Source: Ruminococcus sp.
Lineage (GTDB): Bacteria; Bacillota; Clostridia; Oscillospirales; Ruminococcaceae
Length of the DNA: 55,595 bases
Direction: 5' to 3'
Assembly (NCBI GenBank): GCA_015066815.1
Contig: SVNR01000012.1
Location: 1 to 55,595 of the forward strand
Made by a program: the position numbers and the translations under genes. Of the stretch, positions 18,375-27,379 are shown piece after piece (within the stretch, counting starts at the first letter, position 1; each line of letters opens with the position of its first letter). The notes beneath the pieces are model-generated. The model had not been told where the DNA came from. It did not search any database and saw only the letters and a list, made by a program, of their open reading frames with translations.

Positions 18375-21300
18375 GTTACATGGGTTCAAGTCTTTCCCTG
18401 ACAAAGTAAAGCTTACCTTTGATGAAGGACTTACAGGTGTAGTAGGGCCTAACGGCAGCGGAAAAAGTAATATTGGCGATGCGGTAAGATGGGTGCTCGG
18501 CGAGCAGTCAACCAAAACACTTCGCGGCAACAAAATGGAAGATGTTATTTTTTCCGGTACTACAGCAAGAAAGGCAGCAGGCTTTGCAGCTGTTACACTT
18601 ACGATAGACAACAGCACGGGAGAACTTCATCACGAAGACAAGGAAGTTGCTGTAACGCGAAAAATATACCGCAGCGGCGAAAGCGAGTATAAGATAAACG
18701 GAAAAAACGTTCGTCTTAAGGATATAAACGAGCTGTTTATGGATACGGGGCTTGGTCGTGACGGATATTCTATAATAGGACAGGGACGTATAGCCGAGAT
18801 AGTCGGCGCAAAAAGCACGGAACGCCGTGATATTTTTGAAGAAGCGGCAGGTATATCAAAGTTCCGCTACAAAAAGGCGGAGGCACAGCGTAAGCTTGCA
18901 CAGTCTCAGGAAAATCTCAACAGACTCTGTGATATCGTGTCCGAGCTTGAGTCAAGAATAGAACCTTTGAAAAAACAGTCTGAAAAAGCAGAAAAGTTTC
19001 TGGTTCTTGCAGAAAAAAGAAAACAGCTTGAGATTTCTCTATGGATAAACGAGCTTGATGAACTCAAAAAAAGTATAGATAAGCTGTCAGAGGATTCGCT
19101 CATATATACCGGTCAGTACGAAACTATCGAGAGTCAGATAGAACGCGTCGAAGAGGATATACGCAAAGCCTACGACAAAATGCGTGATATTACTCTTAAA
19201 ATAGACGAATACAAGTCGCTTATTCTTGAGGTTGAACGTGAATCATCTGATTACAGGGCTGGTATAGCGGTAAGTGAGAACGATATCCGTCACAGCGAGG
19301 CTATAATAAACAATATAAAAGAAAAACAAAGTAACGAAGAAAACTCCAGGAAGGAGATTTCTGAAAAGATTTTGTCTCTGAAAAAAAATCTTGCTGATAA
19401 GGAAAAAGAGATTATCAGTACTGAACAGGAGCTTGAATTTACCGAAAAAAGCTTTAAAGAAACAGAGCGTGAAGCAAGTGAAGCGGAAAAGAACTTCGGC
19501 AACAAGGAAAGCCGTATAAACACTCTTTATCTTAAGCAAAGTGAGGTAAGACTCAGTGCTGCCGCTGCCGGAACAAAGTCTGAGGAAGCGGAAAAACAGC
19601 TTGCTGACGTATCCTCACGTATAGAAAGCTTTGATGAGACTATCAGACAGTATGAAACGGATCTGAAAGAAGCTGAAGAAACGCTTTCCGTTATTGAAGA
19701 GAAGGAAAAGGAATACGAAAACAGGATAGCCGGACTTTCTATAAAGTACAGAAAAAAGAAGGAAGCTTTTGACGAGCGTAAGCATACCTATGAAAATCTT
19801 TCTCTGGAAATGAAAGAAAAGCAGCAGAGAAAAAAGCTTCTTACGGATCTTGAAAACAACATGGAGGGCTTCAACTACAGCGTCAAGGAAGTAATGAAGG
19901 CTTCCAGAAGCTCACGTATTCAGGGAATATACGGTACTGTTGCACAGCTGATAAGTGTTGACAACAGATACACGGTTGCTATAGAGACGGCTCTCGGAGG
20001 CGCTTTGCAGAACATAATTGTCAGAAACGAGGATACAGCAAAGCGTTGTATAGCGCTTCTCAAGGAACTGAAAAAAGGACGTGCTACTTTTCTGCCTGTT
20101 ACCTCAGTAAAGCCGTATGAGTTTAATGATAACGGTGTGAGAAACGAACCGGGATTTGTTGCTGTAGCAGATGAGGCTGTAAAATGTGATAACGATTATC
20201 GCAGGATAATGAGCAATCTTCTCGGAAGAACAGTTGTAGCTGAGGATATAGACTATGCATCTGCTATAGCAAAAAAATACTCATACAGATTCCGTATAGT
20301 AACACTTGACGGTCAGGTGATAAATGCCGGCGGTTCATTTACAGGAGGTTCAGCCGTTCAGTCTCATGGTGTGTTATCAAGAAAAAATGATATAGCAAAA
20401 CTTGATGATGAAATAAAAACTCTTGAAAAAACTACATCCGGTATAAGGGATGAGGCAGAGCGCTTCAAAGCAGAGGCGGAGAAGCTGAGACTTGAAGCGG
20501 AAGCAGAGAGTGAAAAAAAGCAGAAGTTCAGCGAAGACAAGTTTACCTTCAGATCTGAAATAAAAAGCATCGAGTCGATACTCAGACAGTCAGCCCAACA
20601 AATGAAAAGCTATCTTGACAGCAAAAAAAGCCTTGAAAAAACTATAGATGAGGCAGCTAAGCAGTATGCTGCTGCGACTGCAGAGCTTGAGTCTGTAAAC
20701 AAGGAGATCGAGAGTGCTCAGTCAGGTATTGATTCACAGCAGAGTATAAAAGAAGGACTTATCGCTAAGCGCAAGGAGCTTTCAGAAAAGCTTTATGAAC
20801 TGAAGCTTAAGCGTATGGAAGTACAGAAAAACTGTGAAGCGATAAGACTTGAAATAAAGCACAGTGAAGATGCGGCGGGCAGTCTGCTTGAAAATTCAAG
20901 ACAGCTTGTTACAGAGCTGGAAGAAAACCTGAGAACTATCGAAAAGAAAAAGGCAGACATAGAGGAAAACAAGAAAAAGCTTGAAGAGGCTGCATGCAAA
21001 ACAGAAGAATACAAAGAAAGCATAAAAAAATCTTCATCGCTTCATGATGAACAGGAACGAGCTGTAACTGAGATGCGTTCAGGACTCAGAGCGGTGAACG
21101 AGGATAAGGAACGAATATCACGTGAGCTGTCAAGACTTGATGAAAAGAAAATAAACACTCAGCGTGACTATGATTCGATCATTTCTCATATGTGGGAAAA
21201 CTATGAGCTGACACGTTCCGAAGCAGAAAAATTTGCTTCTGAGCTTGATGATGTTTCTGCTGCAAAGAAAAACCTTAACGAGATAAAAAACTCCATAAGA

Positions 21301-21918
21301 GCGCTCGGAAACATAAACGTTTCAGCTATAGAGGAGTACAAGGAGGTTTCCGAAAGATACGGCTTCCTGTCTGCGCAGCTTGCTGATGTCGAAAATTCCA
21401 AGCGTGAGCTTGAAAAGCTCATAGAACGTCTTACTTCAGATATGCAGAGGATATTTGCTGAAACCTTCGTAAAGATAAACGAAAACTTCAAGGAGATATT
21501 TGTTGATCTTTTCGGTGGCGGAAAAGCAGAGCTGGAGCTTACAGATCCTGATAATATCCTGGAATCCGGTATAGAGATAAGAGTTGCTCCTCCGGGAAAG
21601 GTAATAAAAAACCTTATTTCTCTGTCGGGAGGCGAGCAGGCTTTTGTAGCTATAGCAATATACTTTGCTATTCTGCGTATAAAACCGGCTCCGTTCTGCA
21701 TACTTGATGAGATAGATGCAGCACTTGATGAGGTAAACGTAAGAAAGTATGCTTTTTATCTCAAAAACTTTGTAGACACCACACAGTTTATCCTTGTAAC
21801 ACACAGACGAGGAACTATGGAGCTTGCAAACGTTCTTTACGGCGTTACCATGCAGCAGAACGGTGTTTCAAAGCTTCTGAAAATGAATCAGGTCGATATT
21901 CCTGACGAAATGCAGTAA
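18355..21918 (+). CDS. smc: Chromosome segregation protein SMC
   Basis: 1187 residues. Walker A GPNGSGKS at 31-38, long coiled coil (about 170-505), hinge domain (about 515-680, with GSFTGGSAVQ), returning coiled coil, then the ABC signature LSGGEQ near 1090 and Walker B FCILDEIDAALDE near 1115. SMC dimers with ScpA and ScpB extrude and organise the chromosome. ATG 18355 with GAAGGAAG upstream lies inside the end of the preceding gene. It is the last gene before a gap containing a palindrome and the ftsY promoter. Confidence 0.97.
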   Translation: MYLKSLELHGFKSFPDKVKLTFDEGLTGVVGPNGSGKSNIGDAVRWVLGEQSTKTLRGNKMEDVIFSGTTARKAAGFAAVTLTIDNSTGELHHEDKEVAVTRKIYRSGESEYKINGKNVRLKDINELFMDTGLGRDGYSIIGQGRIAEIVGAKSTERRDIFEEAAGISKFRYKKAEAQRKLAQSQENLNRLCDIVSELESRIEPLKKQSEKAEKFLVLAEKRKQLEISLWINELDELKKSIDKLSEDSLIYTGQYETIESQIERVEEDIRKAYDKMRDITLKIDEYKSLILEVERESSDYRAGIAVSENDIRHSEAIINNIKEKQSNEENSRKEISEKILSLKKNLADKEKEIISTEQELEFTEKSFKETEREASEAEKNFGNKESRINTLYLKQSEVRLSAAAAGTKSEEAEKQLADVSSRIESFDETIRQYETDLKEAEETLSVIEEKEKEYENRIAGLSIKYRKKKEAFDERKHTYENLSLEMKEKQQRKKLLTDLENNMEGFNYSVKEVMKASRSSRIQGIYGTVAQLISVDNRYTVAIETALGGALQNIIVRNEDTAKRCIALLKELKKGRATFLPVTSVKPYEFNDNGVRNEPGFVAVADEAVKCDNDYRRIMSNLLGRTVVAEDIDYASAIAKKYSYRFRIVTLDGQVINAGGSFTGGSAVQSHGVLSRKNDIAKLDDEIKTLEKTTSGIRDEAERFKAEAEKLRLEAEAESEKKQKFSEDKFTFRSEIKSIESILRQSAQQMKSYLDSKKSLEKTIDEAAKQYAAATAELESVNKEIESAQSGIDSQQSIKEGLIAKRKELSEKLYELKLKRMEVQKNCEAIRLEIKHSEDAAGSLLENSRQLVTELEENLRTIEKKKADIEENKKKLEEAACKTEEYKESIKKSSSLHDEQERAVTEMRSGLRAVNEDKERISRELSRLDEKKINTQRDYDSIISHMWENYELTRSEAEKFASELDDVSAAKKNLNEIKNSIRALGNINVSAIEEYKEVSERYGFLSAQLADVENSKRELEKLIERLTSDMQRIFAETFVKINENFKEIFVDLFGGGKAELELTDPDNILESGIEIRVAPPGKVIKNLISLSGGEQAFVAIAIYFAILRIKPAPFCILDEIDAALDEVNVRKYAFYLKNFVDTTQFILVTHRRGTMELANVLYGVTMQQNGVSKLLKMNQVDIPDEMQ

Positions 21919-21934
21919 GCTGCTCTGAAAACAG

Positions 21935-21974
21935 ATATAATGAACGACGAAAAATTATTTTGTGTTCATTATAT
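21935..21974. repeat. Module A palindrome downstream of smc
   Basis: ATATAATGAAC 21935-21945 pairs with GTTCATTATAT 21964-21974, the same arms as the A hairpins elsewhere. It lies 17 nt after the smc stop. It may slow transcription leaving smc but lacks a following T run. Confidence 0.7.
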
Positions 21975-21993
21975 TTACCCGTATATCGTTATC

Positions 21994-22022
21994 TTGACCT
22001 AAAAAGCTTTATATGGTAAAAT
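21994..22022 (+). promoter_or_regulatory. Sigma-A promoter for ftsY
   Basis: TTGACC 21994-21999, 17-nt spacer, TAAAAT 22017-22022 with an upstream TATGG resembling an extended -10. Predicted start near 22029 falls in the first arm of repeat R2, so the repeat would be transcribed as the ftsY leader. Confidence 0.65.
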
Positions 22023-22122
22023 TATAGTGAATGTCATAATAAAACCGGCTTTCACTATAATAGTTTTATAGCTTAGTGTATATCGGCTGAAAGTAGACTA
22101 AAAAACATTTTTCGTTTACTAT
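22022..22122. repeat. Composite palindromic repeat, copy R2 (A - B remnant - A), reversed orientation
   Basis: A hairpin TTATAGTGAA 22022-22031 / TTCACTATAA 22051-22060; a reversed B remnant GTGTATATCGGC 22076-22087, matching only the first 12 nt of B; and a second A hairpin AGTAGAC 22092-22098 / GTTTACT 22114-22120. It lies between the ftsY promoter and its ribosome binding site. Confidence 0.7.
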
Positions 22123-22159
22123 AACAAAGTATTATAAAAAAAGTAATCAGGAGGTTTTG

Positions 22160-23743
22160 ATGGGACTTTTTAGCAAAATTAAAAAAGGACTTCTGAAAAC
22201 AAAACAGCAAATGATATCGAAAATATCTTTGCTGTTAAACTCTTTTACAAAAATAGACGAGGATCTTTTTGAACAGCTTGAAGAAACTCTCATAATGAGC
22301 GATGTCGGTGTGGATACATCACTCGAAATATGTGACAGACTCAGAAAAAAAATAAAAGAACAGGGCATAAAGGATCCGAAGGAAATAATGCGCCTTATCC
22401 ACGAAATAGTCGCTGATATGATGGGAGATGATACAGTTCTTGATCTTTCGACAACACCGTCTGTTATAATGGTTATAGGTGTAAACGGTGCAGGAAAGAC
22501 AACTACTATAGGAAAGCTATGTCATAAGCTTAAGGGCGAAGGAAAAAAAGTACTTGTTGCTGCTGCAGATACATTCAGAGCGGCTGCTATAGATCAGCTT
22601 CAGGTCTGGACAGAAAGAGCCGGCGTAGATATAGTAAAGCATGCTGAGGGTTCAGATGCGGCAGCGGTAGTATATGATGCCATTACAGCGGCAAAGGCAA
22701 GAAACTGCGATGTTGTAGTAGTGGATACTGCAGGCAGACTCCATAACAAGAAAAATCTCATGGATGAGCTCGCAAAGATAAACCGTATAGTTTCCCAGCA
22801 GGCAGAAGGCTGTTCGCGTGAGATACTTCTTGTTCTTGACGCAACAACAGGCCAGAACGCTGTAAATCAGGCAAAGCTTTTCAAAGAGGCTGCGGATATT
22901 ACCGGTATAGTACTTACAAAGCTTGACGGAACAGCCAAGGGCGGTATCGTTATTTCGATAAAAAATGAGCTTAATATTCCAGTAAAGCTTATCGGACTTG
23001 GTGAAAAAATAGATGATCTTCAGGATTTTAACAGTATTGATTTTGTAAACGCACTGTTTGGCGACGAGGTTCTTGACGGAAGCTTTGATTTTTCAGATGA
23101 TTCTGAATCTGCCGAAGAAAACGAACCCGAGTCAGAGGAAGCTTATGAAGCTGTTTACGAAAACGAACCCGAGTCAGAGGAAGCTTATGAGGCTGCTTAC
23201 GAAAGCGAACCTGAGACAGAGGAAGCTACTGAGGCTGCTTACGAAAGCGAACCTGAGACAGAGGAAGCTGCTGAGGCTGCTTACGAAAGCGAACCTGAGA
23301 CAGAGGAAGCTTATGAGGTTACTTACGAAAGCAAGCCTGAGACAGAGGAAGCTTATGAGGTTACTTACGAAAGCGAACCTGAGACAGAGGAAGCTTATGA
23401 GGCTGCTTACGAAAGCGAACCTGAGACAGAGGAAGCTTATGAAGCTGCTTACGAAAGCAAGCCTGAGACAGAGGAAGCTTATGAGGCTGCTTACGAAAGC
23501 GAACCTGAGACAGAGGAAGCTACTGAGGCTGCTTACGAAAACGAACCTGAGACAGAGGAAGCTTATGAGGCTGCTTACGAAAACGAACCTGAGACAGAGG
23601 AAGCTTATGAAGCTACTTACGAAAACGAATCTGACTCAGAAGAATCTGCTGAAGAAGAATCAGAGTCCGAACCCGAAGAAACCGGAAAGAAAAGATCATT
23701 TTTCGATTTCTTCAGAAGAAAAAAGAAAAAGGATAAGGAATAA
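22160..23743 (+). CDS. ftsY: Signal recognition particle receptor FtsY with a C-terminal acidic repeat extension
   Basis: 527 residues from ATG 22160 (AGGAGG 22149-22154). The NG GTPase core occupies residues about 4-305: P-loop GVNGAGKTTT from 107, DTFRAAAIDQL, DTAGRLHNK and TKLDGTAKGG. FtsY normally ends just after the G domain. Here residues 321-488 are twelve 14-residue repeats of the type EPETEEAYEAAYES, followed by an acidic linker and a basic, aromatic tail KKRSFFDFFRRKKKKDKE. FtsY docks SRP-ribosome complexes at the membrane. Many homologues carry an acidic domain and a lipid-binding helix at the N-terminus; here these properties sit at the C-terminus instead. First gene of ftsY-rdgB-yhbY-nadD-yqeK-LCP-rsfS-leuS. 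Confidence 0.95.
   Translation: MGLFSKIKKGLLKTKQQMISKISLLLNSFTKIDEDLFEQLEETLIMSDVGVDTSLEICDRLRKKIKEQGIKDPKEIMRLIHEIVADMMGDDTVLDLSTTPSVIMVIGVNGAGKTTTIGKLCHKLKGEGKKVLVAAADTFRAAAIDQLQVWTERAGVDIVKHAEGSDAAAVVYDAITAAKARNCDVVVVDTAGRLHNKKNLMDELAKINRIVSQQAEGCSREILLVLDATTGQNAVNQAKLFKEAADITGIVLTKLDGTAKGGIVISIKNELNIPVKLIGLGEKIDDLQDFNSIDFVNALFGDEVLDGSFDFSDDSESAEENEPESEEAYEAVYENEPESEEAYEAAYESEPETEEATEAAYESEPETEEAAEAAYESEPETEEAYEVTYESKPETEEAYEVTYESEPETEEAYEAAYESEPETEEAYEAAYESKPETEEAYEAAYESEPETEEATEAAYENEPETEEAYEAAYENEPETEEAYEATYENESDSEESAEEESESEPEETGKKRSFFDFFRRKKKKDKE
23120..23623 (+). repeat. 42-bp tandem repeat array inside ftsY (12 units)
   Basis: Twelve direct 42-bp units, each encoding 14 residues, with few base differences; recurring segments are GAACCTGAGACAGAGGAAGC and GCTTACGAAAGC. 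Because the unit is a multiple of three, the other + frames also stay open, producing a spurious basic reading frame from 23058 to 23792. Confidence 0.95.
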
Positions 23744-23748
23744 AGCAT

Positions 23749-24336
23749 ATGAAGGTTATTCTTGCCTCAAACAACAGGCACAAGCTTCTTGAAATAAAAA
23801 ACATACTGTCTCCTCTCGGATATGATGTAATATCACAGTCAGATGCAGGATGCACTATTGATGTAGAAGAGACAGGTTCCACGTTTGAAGAAAACGCAGC
23901 GCTTAAGGCGCAGGCTGTTTATGATATGACAGGACTGCCTGTAATATCTGATGACAGTGGTCTTGAGGTGGATTATCTCGGAGGTGCTCCGGGTGTTTAT
24001 TCTCATAGATACGCAGGAGAAAACGCAACTGATGCAGACAGATGTGCAAAGCTTCTTTCGGAGCTTGAGGGTGTTGAAAAAGCCCGGAGAACCGCTCGTT
24101 TTGTATGTGTCCTTTGTTTTATCGATGAGAACGGAAAAAAGACAGTTATAAGAGGAACCTGTGAAGGCTTTATCGGAACAGAGCCTCTTGGTGAAAACGG
24201 CTTCGGATATGATCCGGTGTTTATGTACGGCACAAGATCTTTTGCCGAGCTTTCCGCGGAAGAAAAAAATTCAGTAAGTCACAGAGCAGATGCGCTCACA
24301 AAATTTTCTGAAGAAATTAAAAAAATGAAAGGCTGA
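23749..24336 (+). CDS. rdgB: XTP/dITP diphosphatase (RdgB/HAM1 family)
   Basis: 195 residues, full length. N-terminal ILASNNRHKLLEIKNIL (nucleotide-binding SxNxxK type), then EETGSTFEENAALKA, the DDSGLEVDYLGGAPGVYS motif and GYDPVF near residue 158. It hydrolyses non-canonical purine triphosphates (ITP, XTP) to keep them out of DNA and RNA. ATG 23749 is 5 bp after ftsY; it precedes yhbY by 4 bp. Confidence 0.94.
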   Translation: MKVILASNNRHKLLEIKNILSPLGYDVISQSDAGCTIDVEETGSTFEENAALKAQAVYDMTGLPVISDDSGLEVDYLGGAPGVYSHRYAGENATDADRCAKLLSELEGVEKARRTARFVCVLCFIDENGKKTVIRGTCEGFIGTEPLGENGFGYDPVFMYGTRSFAELSAEEKNSVSHRADALTKFSEEIKKMKG

Positions 24337-24340
24337 TAAT

Positions 24341-24634
24341 ATGCTGACAAGCAAACAGAGATCAATATTAAGAGGAATAGCTTCAACCTACGATACGATT
24401 TTTCAGGTAGGAAAGGGCGGTATACAGGATACGCTGATAGCTCAGGTAAACGATGCACTCAGAGCAAGAGAGCTCATAAAACTCAGAGTACTTGACAACA
24501 GTCCTTATACAGCAAGGGAAGCGGCAGAAGAAATAGCAGAAAAGACAGGCTCAGAGGTTGTTCAGGTAATAGGCACAAGGTTTGTGCTTTTCAAGAGAAA
24601 TCCCAAAGATCCGGTTATCGAAATAAAACTCTGA
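24341..24634 (+). CDS. yhbY: YhbY family RNA-binding protein (CRM domain)
   Basis: 97 residues, the whole protein being one CRM domain: MLTSKQRSILRGIAS, a GKGGI loop and ELIKLRVL. YhbY associates with pre-50S ribosomal particles. Its position before nadD is conserved in Firmicutes (yqeI-nadD-yqeK). Confidence 0.92.
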   Translation: MLTSKQRSILRGIASTYDTIFQVGKGGIQDTLIAQVNDALRARELIKLRVLDNSPYTAREAAEEIAEKTGSEVVQVIGTRFVLFKRNPKDPVIEIKL

Positions 24635-24635
24635 T

Positions 24636-25229
24636 ATGGGAAGAACAGGACTTTTCGGAGGAACGTTCAATCCTGTCCATAACGGACATATTCATCTGGC
24701 AAAGGAAGCTTTTTTGTCACTTGGATTGGAAAGACTCATACTTATTCCGTCAAATATCCCTCCGCATAAGAATGCAGAAGAGCTTTGTTCAAACGAGGAC
24801 AGACTTGCTATGTGCCGTCTTGCCGCAGAAGAACATGGTTTTGAGGTGTCTGACTACGAAATGCGGCGGGGCGGAAAAAGCTACAGCTTCTATACGGTCG
24901 GATATTTTTCGAAGCTTTATCCTGATGATGAGCTTTTCCTGCTTGTTGGAAGCGATATGTTTTTAAGCTTTGATAAATGGTTTCGCTTTGAGGATATACT
25001 GAAAAAAGTAACTCTTTCGGTTATTTCAAGACAGGATGATGATACGGAGCTCCTGAAGAAGAAAGCCGGAGAGCTTCAGATATACGGCAGTACAGAAGTT
25101 GTAGATGTTCCGGCATATCCTGTTTCGTCTACACAAATACGGAATATGATAAAAACAAATGAAAATTTTTCTTGCTATTTACCCGAAAAAGTAGTACAAT
25201 ATATTAGATTGAAAAATTTATACAAATAG
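24636..25229 (+). CDS. nadD: Nicotinate-nucleotide adenylyltransferase
   Basis: 197 residues. The nucleotidyltransferase motif GLFGGTFNPVHNGHIHLA (GxFxPxHxGH) is at the N-terminus and the second motif SSTQIR near residue 166. It adenylates nicotinate mononucleotide in NAD synthesis. ATG 24636 follows the yhbY stop by one base; yqeK follows after 13 bp. Confidence 0.95.
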   Translation: MGRTGLFGGTFNPVHNGHIHLAKEAFLSLGLERLILIPSNIPPHKNAEELCSNEDRLAMCRLAAEEHGFEVSDYEMRRGGKSYSFYTVGYFSKLYPDDELFLLVGSDMFLSFDKWFRFEDILKKVTLSVISRQDDDTELLKKKAGELQIYGSTEVVDVPAYPVSSTQIRNMIKTNENFSCYLPEKVVQYIRLKNLYK

Positions 25230-25242
25230 CTGGTGATCTCTG

Positions 25243-25833
25243 GTGTACGATATAAAAAACATAAAAGAATTTCTGAAAAAACGTCTTTCCGAAAAAAGAT
25301 ATACTCATTCCCTTAACGTTGCTGACGAATGCAGAAAGCTCGCTCGTCACTATGGCGTTGATGAAGAGAAGGCGTATTTTGCAGGTCTTGTACATGATGT
25401 GTGCAAGGAGGTGCCTGCAGAGGAACTGAAGCAAAAAGCGATAGACAGCGACCTTGCAATGACCGAAGCGGAGCTTCAGACCAAGGCTCTGTGGCATGCA
25501 GTTGCAGGAGCAGGATTTGTAAGAGATGAGTTTAATATCGATGATACCGATATAATAAACGCTGTTCGTTTTCATACGATAGGACGGGCAGGAATGACAA
25601 GACTTGAAGAGGTAGTATATGTCGGAGATCTTGTTTCAGCCGACAGAAACTACAAGGATGTAAAAAAGTTCAGGAAAATGGCGTATCAGGATATGGACAA
25701 GGTTATGCTGGAGGCTGTGATTTTTTCTATAAAATCAGTAACTGAAAAAAAAGGACTTATTCCGGTCTACACGCTGGAGGCATATAACCAGTACGCTTAC
25801 AGAGAGCTTATGCGTGAACATGAAAGGAAATAG
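25243..25833 (+). CDS. yqeK: YqeK family HD-domain bis(5'-nucleosyl)-tetraphosphatase (symmetrical)
   Basis: 196 residues from GTG 25243. The HD motif is intact: RYTHSLNVADE (first His), GLVHDVCKE (His-Asp pair), LWHAVAGA, RFHTIGRAGM. YqeK enzymes hydrolyse Ap4A symmetrically. The yqeK-LCP-rsfS order is common in Firmicutes. The ribosome binding site is weak, and coupling with nadD may matter. Confidence 0.92.
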   Translation: MYDIKNIKEFLKKRLSEKRYTHSLNVADECRKLARHYGVDEEKAYFAGLVHDVCKEVPAEELKQKAIDSDLAMTEAELQTKALWHAVAGAGFVRDEFNIDDTDIINAVRFHTIGRAGMTRLEEVVYVGDLVSADRNYKDVKKFRKMAYQDMDKVMLEAVIFSIKSVTEKKGLIPVYTLEAYNQYAYRELMREHERK

Positions 25834-25835
25834 TC

Positions 25836-26960
25836 ATGATGAAGAAGAACAAACTAAAGGTTTTGGCAGATATTATTATACTGCTTCTGACACTTGCTTT
25901 AATTTACTTCCTCGTAGGTAAAATGATAAAATCAGTAATATCAGTAAAACAGCCGTTTATAGCAAACACAGGACAGCTTGAAAGCGATACAAACACATAT
26001 ATGCTCAAGCCCTGTGAGCCCGGTGCGGTATATGACGGACTGGATCTCAGCCAGTATATAGAAGGACAGTATACGGTTCTGGCGTTCGGACTGGACGAAG
26101 ACGCAATAAATACAGATATCCTTATGCTCTGTGTATTCAATCTTAACGAAGCAAAGATAAATATTCTTCAGATTCCAAGAGATTGTTATGTAGGTCCTGA
26201 ATATACAGGAGCAGATACAGGAAAAATAAACAGTGTTTATTCTGAAGGTGTCTGCAAGGGATCAAACGGAATCAACAAAATAGTAACATGTATAAGAGAT
26301 ACATTTGGTATTCCGATAGACAGCTATATCGGCATACAGTGTACAGATGTTCCGCCGGTTGTTGATGCTATGGGAGGTATTCCTATAAACGTTCCGTTTG
26401 ATGTGATATATGAAGAAGACAAGATAATCCGCAAGGGAGAGCAGATACTCACAGGTGAACAGTCTGAGTGGTTCATGCGTTTCCGTCACGATTATATTGA
26501 AGGAGATATAGCACGTGTAAGGGCACAGAGAATATTCCTTGCTGCTGCAATGCAGAAGGTAAAGGATCTGGGAACACTCAAGGTTCTCAGCATATACCCT
26601 ACACTGAAGTCCTACATCATGTCTGATCTCGAAATAAGCGAGATAGGTATGATATGTGATTTTGCACAGACAGTTCCTATGGAAAACGTTACGGTACGTA
26701 TGGTTCCGGGTGAGGATCTCGTTCCGGGAGATATAAACGAATACTACGGATATTCCATTCATGAACAGGAAACTGTTGATATGCTCAACGAATATTTCAG
26801 ACCATATCAGGAAAGTCTTTTTGCAGAAGATCTGAAAATAACCGAAATAAAAAATACCGTTTCATATTATGATGATGACAGCAGTAACTTCGGTGACATC
26901 ATGAACGGAGACGTTCCGGATGTTCCGTTCAGGGAAGACGCAAACAAGCTTGCGGAATAA
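25836..26960 (+). CDS. LytR-CpsA-Psr (LCP) family cell-wall glycopolymer ligase
   Basis: 374 residues. A single N-terminal membrane helix (about residues 9-30) is followed by an extracytoplasmic LCP domain (about 85-300) with DILMLCVFN, NILQIPRDCYVG and the arginine-rich pattern RFRHDYIEGDIARVRAQR, the residues that bind polyprenyl-pyrophosphate. LCP enzymes attach teichoic acids or capsule to peptidoglycan. Two ATGs (25836, 25839) are adjacent; AAGGA lies upstream. The C-terminal 70 residues are acidic and non-conserved. Confidence 0.9.
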   Translation: MMKKNKLKVLADIIILLLTLALIYFLVGKMIKSVISVKQPFIANTGQLESDTNTYMLKPCEPGAVYDGLDLSQYIEGQYTVLAFGLDEDAINTDILMLCVFNLNEAKINILQIPRDCYVGPEYTGADTGKINSVYSEGVCKGSNGINKIVTCIRDTFGIPIDSYIGIQCTDVPPVVDAMGGIPINVPFDVIYEEDKIIRKGEQILTGEQSEWFMRFRHDYIEGDIARVRAQRIFLAAAMQKVKDLGTLKVLSIYPTLKSYIMSDLEISEIGMICDFAQTVPMENVTVRMVPGEDLVPGDINEYYGYSIHEQETVDMLNEYFRPYQESLFAEDLKITEIKNTVSYYDDDSSNFGDIMNGDVPDVPFREDANKLAE

Positions 26961-26990
26961 ACCATATAAACCACGAAAGGAAAGATTTTT

Positions 26991-27344
26991 ATGGATATAA
27001 AAGAAAAACTTAAAAAAATAGTCAGTGCACTTGATTCAAAAAAGGCAGAAAACATAGAGGTTCTGGGAATAACAAACCTTACAGTTCTTGCGGATTATTT
27101 TGTAATAGCAAACGGTACGAGCACAACGCATACAAAAACTCTTGCAGATGAAGTAGAGTATCAGCTTTCCCAGACAGGTACAGAGCCTGCAAGAAAAGAA
27201 GGCCATAACGGTTCAAACTGGATAGTTCTTGATTATTCAGATATTATAGTTCACGTTTTTTACAAGGAAACAAGAGAGTTCTATCAGCTTGAGAGACTGT
27301 GGGCTGATGGTGAGCATGTTGATATTTCAGATATGTTAAGCTAA
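26991..27344 (+). CDS. rsfS: Ribosome silencing factor RsfS
   Basis: 117 residues with the Iojap/RsfS pattern ENIEVLGITNLTVLADYFVIANG, HNGSNWIVLDYSDIIVHVF and YQLERLWAD. RsfS binds L14 on the 50S subunit and blocks subunit joining in starvation. ATG 26991 is preceded by GAAAGGAAAG. It sits 30 bp after the LCP gene and 35 bp before leuS. Confidence 0.95.
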   Translation: MDIKEKLKKIVSALDSKKAENIEVLGITNLTVLADYFVIANGTSTTHTKTLADEVEYQLSQTGTEPARKEGHNGSNWIVLDYSDIIVHVFYKETREFYQLERLWADGEHVDISDMLS

Positions 27345-27379
27345 AAAAATAAAAAAACTTTTTAAGGGAGCAGTTGTTT

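Noticed and set aside
23058-23792. A 244-codon + strand frame with a basic Leu/Arg/Lys repeat overlapping ftsY
   Set aside because: It is the alternative frame of the 42-bp array, open only because the unit length is a multiple of three and lacks stops; no ribosome binding site, and both flanks are ftsY and rdgB coding sequence.
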